Below are positions 55,160 through 62,677 of a stretch of 64,000 bases of DNA, one piece after another. The translations under genes were made by a program, and so were the position numbers. The notes under the pieces are model-generated. The model ran no database searches and was not told the origin of the DNA. It was given only the letters and a program-made list of their open reading frames with translations. The stretch spans positions 992,001 through 1,056,000 of the forward strand of contig NZ_CP101464.1 in NCBI RefSeq assembly GCF_024362365.1. Reading direction: 5' to 3'. Numbering within the stretch: the first letter of the stretch is position 1; every line of letters starts with the position of its first letter. This stretch comes from Janibacter sp. CX7 (GTDB lineage Bacteria > Actinomycetota > Actinomycetes > Actinomycetales > Dermatophilaceae).

Positions 55160-57330
55160 GCGGGGATCCTCTCAGCCGCGGCGGCCTCGGCAGCGCGCGG
55201 GTCGAGGGTGCCGGTGATGCCGCGGGTGGCCTCGATGACGGGCGCGAGCTTCTTGCGCAGCGCCTCGTAGAAGACGTTGAGCGGGAACTCGTCGGGCTGC
55301 ACGAGGTCGGTCAGACCCTTCGGCGGGCCGTCGAGCGGCAGGTGCTCGGCCCCCTTCGCCCAGGCCGACGCTGGGTGCGGCGCGACGTAGCCGGCGATGA
55401 ACTGGTGCGCGGCCATCCAGTGCCCGACCCGGGAGCGGTCGATGCCCTCGCGGTAGAGGGTCTCGACCTCGTCGGACAGGGCGACGACCGCGGCCGGGAC
55501 CTGCGCCCAGTCGAAGGTCAGCGTGTTGTCGGTCCAGCGCATCGCCCCGCGCTTGTGCAGCCACGCGAAGAGCAGCTGCCCGCCGAGGCCGTCGTAGTTG
55601 CGCACCCGGTCGCCGGTGACGGGGAAGCGGAAGAGCCGGTCGAAGAGGATCGCCAGCTGCACGGCGCGGGCATAGGGGTGGCCCGCCTCCGCCAGCGTCA
55701 CGCTCTGCCGGAAGGTGTTGAGGTCGCAGCGCAGTTCCTCGAGGGCGTACATCCAAAAGGGCATGCGCTGCTTGATCATGAAGGGGTCGAAGGGGAGGTC
55801 CCCGTGGCTGTGCGTGCGGTCGTGGATGAGGTCCCACATCGCGAAGGTCGCCTGGGCGACCTCCTGCGAGGCGACGAGCCGCTCGCCCTCGGGCGGCAGG
55901 TCGAGGCCGAGCACCTCCGCGGAGGCGGAGGTCACGCGACGGAAGCGGGCGGCCTCGCGGTCGCAGAAGATCGCGCCCCAGCTGAACTTCGGCACCTCGC
56001 GCACGGCGACGGTCTCGGGGAAGAGGACGGCCGAGTTGGTGTCGTAGCCGGGGGTGAAGTCGATGAAGCGGACCGGCAGGAACATCGGGTTGTCGTAGGT
56101 CGCCTCGACGTCGGCGAGCCACTGGGGCCACATGACGTCGAAGAGCACGGCCTCGAAGACCCGGTCGAGGTTGCCGTTCTGCGTGTACATCGGGAAGACG
56201 GCGAGGTGCTGCGTGCCGTCGACGCGGTGCCGGTCGGGGCGGAAGGCCATGAGCGAGTCGAGGAAGTCGGGCACCCCGAAGCCGCCGTCGACCCAGCGCT
56301 GCAGGTCGACCGGCAGCGCCGCCAGGTAGTCGGCGTCGTGCGGGAAGCGCGGCGCGAGCTCGGTGATCCGCTCGGCCATGACGGCCACGAGCGCGGTCGC
56401 CCGCTCGCGGTCGGCGTCGTCGGCGAGCGACCCGTCCTTGGTCTGCATGAGCCGCAGCTCCTCCACGGCCGCCTTGAGCGCGACCCACGCGTCGCTGCCC
56501 CCCACCTCCGGTCCCTGAGGAGCGAGTCCGCTCTGCGGGCGAGCGTCTCGAAGGGACGCATCCCCATTCCCCGCCCACGTCACGAGGTTCACCCAGAACT
56601 CCTCGTGGTCGAGCTCACCGATCGAGTCGTCCCCGACGAGGTCGGAGTCCGCGAGCACGACGACGCGGCCGGCGCCGTGCTGCACGGTGACGGCGAGCGG
56701 CTGGGCCGCGGGGTGGGCGGTGGCGGAGGTGCGGGCGAGGACGCGGGCACCCGGGGCGCCGGAGGCGTCGATGGTCCCGGCGCGGTAGAAGCACAGCTCG
56801 TCGATGCCGGCCATGACGCCCTGCCCGGGGCCGGTGCTCGTCTCGCCGAGGACCCAGGTCGCATTGCCCTGGTGGCGGCGGCCGCCGTCGGCGCGCTCGT
56901 GGACGAGCGTGGAGACGATCTTCAGGCCGAAGGGAGCCAGCAGCTCGTTGAGGTTGTTGCCGTGGGCGTCGTGGTCGCACTCGCCGAGGACGACGAGACC
57001 GCCCCCCTTCGCCACGTGGTCGGTGACGGCGGTGATCTCGGCGGGGGAGAGGACCGGCGGCAGGTCGCCGGCGACGCGCTCGCTGGAGGCGGCTGCGGGG
57101 TGGGCTATGACGAGGACGTCGGTGCCGGCCAGCGCCTCCGGCGTCAGCTCACCGTCGGTGTGGGCCAGGACCTCGGTGCCGCGCTCGCGCAGGACCGCGG
57201 CGGCCCGGGCGAGGCTCGCGTCGCCGGGGTTGGCGGGGTTCATCCGCTCGGCGAGCTCGGGGTCGATGGACCACGCGCTGCTGTGCGCCTGGTCGAGGAG
57301 CACCCGGGCGAAGGGGGTCGTGACAGTCAT
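55156..57330 (-). CDS. Two-domain protein: GATase/DUF4350-like N-terminal domain joined to DUF6421
   Basis: The 724-residue protein has two parts. Residues 1-255 look like a Rossmann-type glutamine-amidotransferase-like or DUF4350-like domain (RVLLDQAHSSAWSID, GGGLVVLGECDHD, VVVLADSDLVGDDSIGEL). Residues 275-724 match actinobacterial DUF6421 (VFPMYTQNGN, FTPGYDTNSAVLFPETVA, FCDREAARFRR, HDRTHSHGDLPFDPFMIKQR, NYDGLGGQLLFAW); the HDRTHSHGD segment looks like a metal or catalytic site. Function unknown. Residues 259-273 are coded by a copy of the REP-like repeat, at the domain junction. ATG 57330 has a GGAGG site. Co-translated with ltaE. Confidence 0.8.
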   Translation of the reverse strand: MTVTTPFARVLLDQAHSSAWSIDPELAERMNPANPGDASLARAAAVLRERGTEVLAHTDGELTPEALAGTDVLVIAHPAAASSERVAGDLPPVLSPAEITAVTDHVAKGGGLVVLGECDHDAHGNNLNELLAPFGLKIVSTLVHERADGGRRHQGNATWVLGETSTGPGQGVMAGIDELCFYRAGTIDASGAPGARVLARTSATAHPAAQPLAVTVQHGAGRVVVLADSDLVGDDSIGELDHEEFWVNLVTWAGNGDASLRDARPQSGLAPQGPEVGGSDAWVALKAAVEELRLMQTKDGSLADDADRERATALVAVMAERITELAPRFPHDADYLAALPVDLQRWVDGGFGVPDFLDSLMAFRPDRHRVDGTQHLAVFPMYTQNGNLDRVFEAVLFDVMWPQWLADVEATYDNPMFLPVRFIDFTPGYDTNSAVLFPETVAVREVPKFSWGAIFCDREAARFRRVTSASAEVLGLDLPPEGERLVASQEVAQATFAMWDLIHDRTHSHGDLPFDPFMIKQRMPFWMYALEELRCDLNTFRQSVTLAEAGHPYARAVQLAILFDRLFRFPVTGDRVRNYDGLGGQLLFAWLHKRGAMRWTDNTLTFDWAQVPAAVVALSDEVETLYREGIDRSRVGHWMAAHQFIAGYVAPHPASAWAKGAEHLPLDGPPKGLTDLVQPDEFPLNVFYEALRKKLAPVIEATRGITGTLDPRAAEAAAAERIPA
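56512..56556 (+). repeat. REP-like dispersed repeat, copy 3, inside the DUF6421 gene
   Basis: TCCCTGAGGAG, a 21-base spacer, CGTCTCGAAGGGA. The arms GTCCC/GGGAC are inverted. It is read in frame on the minus strand as a short peptide (residues about 259-273) linking the two domains. Confidence 0.7.
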
Positions 57331-57635
57331 TGCGGCCTCCGGCGGCGAAATCTGGAAGTTCAACGCTCATAGCGTGACAAAACCGGAGGATTTACGCCAG
57401 TCCGACGCAGGGTGGGGTGAACCTGCATGCGGGTGGTGCGTGAGTGGTGCCGATTGTTCAGGTTGGGGTCGGCGGGTCGGTGGGTGGGTGGGGTTGTGGT
57501 GGGTGAGACTGCGGGTGTTGCCGGTGTGTGGGCCTGTTGGGGTTCGACGGCGAGTGCTGGGGAGGCGTGTGGTGGTGCGGCGTTGGTTGGTGGCTGTGGT
57601 TGTGGTGGTCGCCTTCTTCCCGAGGGGCGGCTGAC
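57331..57635. other. Intergenic GT-skewed stretch with G-quadruplex motif
   Basis: This 305-base gap shows no convincing gene. From about 57430 to 57620 the plus strand is rich in G and T and poor in A and C, unlike the rest of the window. G-tracts at 57466-57469, 57475-57477, 57483-57485, 57487-57489 and 57491-57494, with loops of 1-5 bases, fit an intramolecular G-quadruplex. Open frames across it have atypical composition. Confidence 0.6.
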
Positions 57636-57860
57636 ATGGGACTGCGCTCTTTGGGACGAAGAGGGAACGTCCAACTCGCTCATGATGATGAGCGGCGGTT
57701 CCCGGGGCTGCTGATCCAGGGCGACACGTTGGCCGGCTTGATCGAGGATCTTGAGGAGGAGGCGCCCGACTCGTACGCGTTGCAGACGGCGAAGTCGTGG
57801 CTCGCCGCCTACGAAGAGATGATGCGTGAGGTCCACCTGGAGTTGCCCTACAGTCACTGA
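57636..57860 (+). CDS. Small conserved-looking protein (possibly DUF6959)
   Basis: A 74-residue protein with ERRFPGLLIQGDTLAGLIED and a helical acidic second half ending YEEMMREVHLELPYSH. The RRFPGxLIQGDTL segment resembles DUF6959, a small family of unknown function. The ATG at 57636 is chosen; it has GAGGGGCGG as a possible ribosome site. It lies between the GT-skewed stretch and gabD. Confidence 0.55.
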   Translation: MGLRSLGRRGNVQLAHDDERRFPGLLIQGDTLAGLIEDLEEEAPDSYALQTAKSWLAAYEEMMREVHLELPYSH

Positions 57861-57899
57861 CCCGCTTCACGGAGGGCACTGCATGCTCAGGGCAGGCCG

Positions 57900-57905
57900 T
57901 AACGT
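57900..57905 (+). promoter_or_regulatory. -10 box TAACGT for leaderless gabD mRNA
   Basis: TAACGT lies 7 bases before ATG 57913, and the spacer TGCCCCC has no ribosome site. Confidence 0.45.
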
Positions 57906-57912
57906 TGCCCCC

Positions 57913-59376
57913 ATGGCAGCCGTGACGCAGAAGTCAGCCCTCGAGTACGCCCCCACTCAGCTCTACATCGGAGGGCAGTGGCGCGATGCCGGTGACGGCG
58001 CCACCTTCGCCGTGAGCGACCCGGCCACCGGCAAGACCCTCGTCGAGGTCGCCGACGCAACCGTCGCCGACGGCAAGGCGGCGCTCGACGCGGCCGTCGC
58101 CGCGCAGGCCGAGTGGGCCGCGACCGACCCGCGGGTGCGCTCGGAGATCCTGCGCTCGGCCTTCGAGCTCATCACCGAGCGGGCCGACACCTTCGCCATG
58201 CTCATGACCCTCGAGATGGGCAAGCCCCTGGCCGAGGCGCGCGGCGAGGTGACCTACGGCGGTGAGTTCTTCCGCTGGTTCGCCGAGGAGGCCGTGCGCA
58301 TCCACGGCCGCTACGCCGTCGCCCCCAGCGGTGGGACCCGCCTGATGACGATGAAGCAGCCCGTCGGGCCGGTCTTCGCCATCACTCCGTGGAACTTCCC
58401 GCTCGCCATGGGCACCCGCAAGATCGGCCCCGCGATCGCCGCCGGCTGCACCACCGTCGTCAAGCCGGCCCACGAGACACCGCTGACGATGCTCGCCCTG
58501 GCCCGCCTGCTCGAGGAGGTCGGCCTGCCCGCCGGCGTGCTCAACGTCGTGCCGACGACCTCCTCCGGCGAGGTGAGCGAGCCGATCATCCGCGACCCGC
58601 GCCTGCGCAAGCTGACCTTCACCGGCTCCACGCCGGTCGGCAAGAAGCTCGTCGAGCAGTCCTCCGAGCAGCTGCTGCGCACCTCGATGGAGCTCGGGGG
58701 CAATGCCCCCTTCGTCGTCTTCGAGGACGCCGACCTCGAGCGCGCCGTCGAGGGCGCGATGCTCGCCAAGATGCGCAACATCGGCGAGGCCTGCACCGCC
58801 GCCAACCGCTTCATCGTCCACGAGTCGGTCGCCGACGACTTCGCCGCGGCCCTGGCCGACCGCATGGGCGCCCTGACCATGGGCAAGGGCACGACGAAGG
58901 GGGTCGACGTCGGCCCGCTCATCACCGAGAAGGCGCGCACCGGCGTCGCCGAGCTCGTCGACGACGCGCTCTCGCAGGGCGCCCGCGCCCTCGTCGGTGG
59001 CGAGGTGCCCTCGGGCAAGGGCTGGTTCTACCCGCCGACCGTCCTCACCGACGTCCCGGCGAGCGCCCGCGTGCTCACCGAGGAGATCTTCGGCCCGGTC
59101 GCGCCGATCACGACCTTCAGCACCGAGGAGGAGGCCGTGCGCCTGGCCAACTCCACCGAGTACGGCCTCGTCGCCTACGTCTTCACCGAGAACACCTCCC
59201 GGACCATCCGCGTCGCCGAGGCGCTCGAGTTCGGCATGGTCGGGATCAACCAGGGCATCGTCTCCAACCCCTCGGCCCCCTTCGGCGGGGTCAAGCACTC
59301 CGGCTTCGGCCGCGAAGGGGGATTCGAGGGCATCGAGGAGTACCTCGAGACCAAGTACGTCGGCCTGGCGCTCTGA
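57913..59376 (+). CDS. gabD: Succinate-semialdehyde dehydrogenase (NADP+)
   Basis: The 487-residue aldehyde dehydrogenase has QPVGPVFAITPWNFPLAM, the base Glu260 in MELGGNAP and the nucleophile Cys294 in IGEACTAANRF. The NFPLAM and GEACTAANR patterns are those of GabD, which oxidises succinate semialdehyde to succinate. It would complete the GABA shunt-like end of the polyamine pathway 10 kb upstream. A leaderless start is likely. Confidence 0.88.
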   Translation: MAAVTQKSALEYAPTQLYIGGQWRDAGDGATFAVSDPATGKTLVEVADATVADGKAALDAAVAAQAEWAATDPRVRSEILRSAFELITERADTFAMLMTLEMGKPLAEARGEVTYGGEFFRWFAEEAVRIHGRYAVAPSGGTRLMTMKQPVGPVFAITPWNFPLAMGTRKIGPAIAAGCTTVVKPAHETPLTMLALARLLEEVGLPAGVLNVVPTTSSGEVSEPIIRDPRLRKLTFTGSTPVGKKLVEQSSEQLLRTSMELGGNAPFVVFEDADLERAVEGAMLAKMRNIGEACTAANRFIVHESVADDFAAALADRMGALTMGKGTTKGVDVGPLITEKARTGVAELVDDALSQGARALVGGEVPSGKGWFYPPTVLTDVPASARVLTEEIFGPVAPITTFSTEEEAVRLANSTEYGLVAYVFTENTSRTIRVAEALEFGMVGINQGIVSNPSAPFGGVKHSGFGREGGFEGIEEYLETKYVGLAL

Positions 59377-59378
59377 CC

Positions 59379-59879
59379 GTGTCGAAGACCTGGCGCACCC
59401 GGCTGCAGCTGGCCGGGGGAGTCCTGCTGATCCTGCTCGCCGCCTGGATCGTCATCACCGGCGGCACCGGCGGCACCGGGGGCGACTCCTCGCCCGGCGG
59501 GTCGACCACCTCCGCCGCGACCTCGGCGACCTCGCAGACCGAGGCGGGGGGACCCCCTTCGGGCACAGGGGAGTCCGGCTCCACTCCCGACTCCGGGCTG
59601 GACACGATCGCCGAGTCGCAGCTGCCGCCGGAGGGCCGCGAGACGCTCGAGCTGATCCGCTCCGACGGACCCTTCCCCTACGACCGCGACGGCATCACCT
59701 TCGGCAACCGCGAGGGGATCCTGCCCGACCAGTCGCAGGGCTACTACCGCGAGTACACCGTGCCGACGCCCGGCGAGGACGACCGCGGCGCGCGCCGGAT
59801 CGTCGGCGGGCAGGACGGCGACCGCTACTACACGGACGACCACTACGCGAGCTTCGCCCAGATCGAGGAGGGGCAGTGA
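59379..59879 (+). CDS. Secreted or membrane-anchored guanyl-specific ribonuclease (barnase/RNase N1 type)
   Basis: The 166-residue protein has one N-terminal hydrophobic helix (about 11-27), a Gly/Thr/Ser linker, then a ribonuclease domain (about 75-166): LELIRSDGPFPYDRDG, Glu125 in REYTVPTPG, Arg137/Arg140 in RGARRIVGG and His155 in TDDHY, the barnase-like catalytic set. It should cut RNA outside the cell. The helix could be an uncleaved anchor. GTG 59379 lies 3 bases after gabD. Its stop overlaps the barstar-like gene. Confidence 0.88.
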   Translation: MSKTWRTRLQLAGGVLLILLAAWIVITGGTGGTGGDSSPGGSTTSAATSATSQTEAGGPPSGTGESGSTPDSGLDTIAESQLPPEGRETLELIRSDGPFPYDRDGITFGNREGILPDQSQGYYREYTVPTPGEDDRGARRIVGGQDGDRYYTDDHYASFAQIEEGQ

Positions 59880-60199
59880 TCCACATCGAGGCCGCCGGGG
59901 TCGACGGGCTGCTCGCCCGCGCGGTCACCAGCACCGACCACGTCCACCTCGTCGACGGCGGGTCCGGGCGGGAGGAGACCTACGACCGCTTCGCCGAGGC
60001 GCTCGTGCTGCCCGAGCACTTCGGGCGCAACCTCGACGCCCTCATGGACTGCCTGCGCGACGTCGCCGACCGGCACGAGGGGCCGTGGACGCTCGTGTGG
60101 CGCCCGGGCCACGGCGGCGCCGACCCGGGCGTGCTCGACGTGCTCGGTGACCTCGACGACGAGTACCCGGACCTGAGCATCGTGGTGGCGGATCGCTGA
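59876..60199 (+). CDS. Barstar-family ribonuclease inhibitor
   Basis: A 107-residue barstar-like protein: LPEHFGRNLDALMDCLRDV (about 43-61) is the barnase-binding helix region, and the late acidic LGDLDDEYPDLSIVV follows the family fold. It has no signal, so it stays in the cytoplasm and protects the cell from misdirected RNase. The GTG start overlaps the RNase stop (GTGA), which ensures the two are made together. Confidence 0.9.
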   Translation: MIHIEAAGVDGLLARAVTSTDHVHLVDGGSGREETYDRFAEALVLPEHFGRNLDALMDCLRDVADRHEGPWTLVWRPGHGGADPGVLDVLGDLDDEYPDLSIVVADR

Positions 60200-60207
60200 G
60201 GGGCGGG

Positions 60208-60942
60208 TCAGGACAGCGTGGACAGGCCGGCCGCGAGCGCGAAGCCGACGACCGTCACCAGGCCCGCCATCGGACCCGCAGCCGACCGGGCCTCGGGGAT
60301 CATCTCGTCGACGAGCATGACGAGAAGCGCGCCGGCGGCGAAGCCGCTGATGAGGGCGGCGCCGCCCTCGCCAGAGATGTCGGCCAGCGCATAGCCGCCG
60401 AGCGTGGCGAGGGCGCACACGACAGTCACGCCGAGCCACAGCAGCAGGATGGAGCGGCGCGGGACCGTGCGGCGCATGTCGGCGGCCGAGCCGATGCCCT
60501 CGGGCAGGTTGGAGACCCATACCGCGACGAGGAGCGCGACGCTCACTCCGCCACCGGAGGCCAGGCCGATGCCGAGGACGGCCTGCTCCGGGATGCCGTC
60601 GAGGAAGGCGCCGAGGGCGAGCCCCGCCCCCGATCCGTCCGCGTCGTCGACCTCCCGATCGGGATGGCCGCGGTGCCGGCGGGCGCCCATGGCCTGGATC
60701 GCATGGTTGCCGCCGGTGAAGGCGAGAGCGCCCAGGGCGATCCCCACCGCCACCGGGACAGGGCCGCCTGTGCGCACGCCTTCCTCGGCGAGCTCGAAGG
60801 CCACGGACGCGATGAGGGCGCCGGCACCGAAGGCCAGGACGAGACCGACGAGGCGTCGCGGCCAGGTGCGGGCGACGCCGAGCAGGGCGCCGACGAGCAG
60901 CGACGAGCCTGCGAGCGCTCCCCACAGCAGTGCGGCGGTCAC
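60208..60942 (-). CDS. ZIP-family metal transporter
   Basis: The 244-residue protein has about 8 helices and ZIP-like motifs: LGAFLDGIPEQAVLGIGL (metal-binding helix) and WVSNLPEGIGSA, with a His/Asp-rich loop (HRGHPDREVDDADG, about 90-105) between helices. It resembles zinc/iron ZIP transporters such as the ZupT type. The direction of the GTG start at 60942 puts it divergent from the thioesterase. No metal-sensor box was recognised. Confidence 0.85.
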   Translation of the reverse strand: MTAALLWGALAGSSLLVGALLGVARTWPRRLVGLVLAFGAGALIASVAFELAEEGVRTGGPVPVAVGIALGALAFTGGNHAIQAMGARRHRGHPDREVDDADGSGAGLALGAFLDGIPEQAVLGIGLASGGGVSVALLVAVWVSNLPEGIGSAADMRRTVPRRSILLLWLGVTVVCALATLGGYALADISGEGGAALISGFAAGALLVMLVDEMIPEARSAAGPMAGLVTVVGFALAAGLSTLS

Positions 60943-60995
60943 GGCGCCCTCCCTTCGGTCGTGGTGGCGGCGCGGGTCACTGTCATGATGGCGCG

Positions 60996-61490
60996 GTGAC
61001 GACTCCCACCGACACCCGCATCACCCTCTCCCGCGTCATGTCCCAGGCCGAAGCCAACCTCCTGGGCAATGTGCACGGCGGCAACATCATGAAGATGGTC
61101 GACGACACCGCCGGCGTCTCGGCCAACCGCTTCGCGCAGGGGCCGGCCGTCACGGCGGCGATGGACGAGATGGCCTTCCTCAACCCCGTGCGCGTCGGCG
61201 ACGTGCTTCACGTGAGCGCACAGGTCAACTGGGCCGGCACCTCGTCGATGGAGGTCGGCGTGCGGGCCGAGGTCGACCGCTGGGACGCCGTCACCGACCG
61301 CGTCCACGTCGCGAGCGCCTACCTCGTCTTCGTCGCCGTCGATGCCGAAGGGGGGACCCGTCACGTCCCCGAGCTGAGCATCGAGACGCCCGAGGAGCAG
61401 CGGCGGTTCCGCGAGGCGGAGATCCGCCGGGCCAACCGGCTCGCCCGCCGCGAGGCCATCGAGTCCAGCCGTCGGGAGGAGAGCGCGTGA
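60996..61490 (+). CDS. Hotdog-fold acyl-CoA thioesterase (YciA/BFIT-like)
   Basis: The 164-residue protein has the acyl-CoA thioesterase signature LLGNVHGGNIMKMVDDTAG (about 21-39), the substrate loop and AMDEMAFLNPVRVGDVL. The C-terminal basic helix extends the usual domain. GTG 60996 gives the family N-terminus; a CATGAT box 6 bases upstream suggests a leaderless mRNA. It overlaps dxr by 4 bases (GTGA), so both are co-translated. Confidence 0.88.
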   Translation: MTTPTDTRITLSRVMSQAEANLLGNVHGGNIMKMVDDTAGVSANRFAQGPAVTAAMDEMAFLNPVRVGDVLHVSAQVNWAGTSSMEVGVRAEVDRWDAVTDRVHVASAYLVFVAVDAEGGTRHVPELSIETPEEQRRFREAEIRRANRLARREAIESSRREESA

Positions 61491-62665
61491 GCACGCGCGT
61501 CACCCTGCTCGGCTCCACCGGGTCCATCGGCACGCAGGGCCTGCAGGTCATCGCTGCCCACCCCGAGCGCTTCGAGGTGGAGGTGCTCGCCGGTGGTGCC
61601 AACACGCGGCTGATCGCCGCCCAGGCCGCACGTTTTCGCCCTTCGCTCGTGGCGGCGGCCGGCGGCACCCGCGAGGAGCTGACCGCGGCGATCGCAGCGG
61701 CCGCGGACGACGCCGGGGTCCCCGGCTACGCGCCCGAGGTCGTCGTGGGGGAGGAGGCCGCGACGATCGCGGCCGGCGCGCCGACCGACGTCGTGCTCAA
61801 TGGCATCACCGGCGCCATCGGGCTGCGGCCCACGCTCGCGGCACTGCGCTCCGGGGCCCGGCTGGCCCTGGCCAACAAGGAGTCGCTGATCATCGGCGGC
61901 CCGATCGTCAAGGACGTCGCCGCGCCCGAGCAGATCGTGCCGGTCGACTCCGAGCACTCCGCGATCGCCCAAGCGCTGCGCTCCGGCCGCGCCGAGGAGG
62001 TGCGCAAGCTCGTCGTCACCGCGAGCGGCGGGCCCTTCCGCGGCATGGACCGCGACGCGCTGCGCGAGGTGACGCCGGAGGCGGCGCTCAAGCACCCGAA
62101 CTTCGCGATGGGGCGGGTCATCACGACCAACAGCGCGACGCTCGTCAACAAGGGGCTCGAGCTCATCGAGGCGCACCTGCTCTTCGACGTGCCGATGGAC
62201 CGCATCGAGGCCGTCGTCCACCCGCAGCAGATCATCCACTCGATGGTCGAGTTCCACGACGGTGCGGTCATCGCCCAGCTCGGGCTGCCGACGATGCTCG
62301 CGCCGATCGCGCTCGGCCTGTCGTGGCCGGAGCGGCTCACCGACGTCGAGACCCCTGTCGACTGGACGCAGGCGCAGGACTGGCGCTTCGAGCCGCTCGA
62401 CGACGAGGCCTTCCCCGCCGTGCGGCTCGCCCAGCAGGTCGGTGCCGCCGGTGGCACCCACCCGGCCGTCTACAACGCGGCCAACGAGGTCGGGGTCGAC
62501 GCCTTCCACGACGGCGAGTGCCGCTTCACCGACATCGTCGACACGATCGAGCGGGTGCTGCAGCGGCACGACGACGCGCGCTTCGACGCGCACACCGTCG
62601 AGGGCGTGCTCGCGGCGGACGCCTGGGCGCGGGACGAGGCCCGGTCGGTCCTCAGGACCGCGTGA
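61487..62665 (+). CDS. dxr: 1-deoxy-D-xylulose 5-phosphate reductoisomerase
   Basis: Dxr makes MEP, the committed step of the non-mevalonate isoprenoid pathway. The 392-residue enzyme has the NADPH loop LLGSTGSIGTQ (about 7-17), ALANKESLI, VDSEHSAIAQ (metal site), TASGGPFRGM and HPQQIIHSMVEF. Complete. It lies upstream of a site-2 protease, as in most actinobacteria. Confidence 0.96.
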   Translation: MSTRVTLLGSTGSIGTQGLQVIAAHPERFEVEVLAGGANTRLIAAQAARFRPSLVAAAGGTREELTAAIAAAADDAGVPGYAPEVVVGEEAATIAAGAPTDVVLNGITGAIGLRPTLAALRSGARLALANKESLIIGGPIVKDVAAPEQIVPVDSEHSAIAQALRSGRAEEVRKLVVTASGGPFRGMDRDALREVTPEAALKHPNFAMGRVITTNSATLVNKGLELIEAHLLFDVPMDRIEAVVHPQQIIHSMVEFHDGAVIAQLGLPTMLAPIALGLSWPERLTDVETPVDWTQAQDWRFEPLDDEAFPAVRLAQQVGAAGGTHPAVYNAANEVGVDAFHDGECRFTDIVDTIERVLQRHDDARFDAHTVEGVLAADAWARDEARSVLRTA

Positions 62666-62677
62666 GACGATCAGACC

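Noticed and set aside
57427..57714. Plus-strand open frame of 95 codons in the GT-skewed stretch.
   Set aside because: Its Gly/Trp/Val/Cys-rich product reflects base skew; it overlaps a better small gene in another frame and has no family match.
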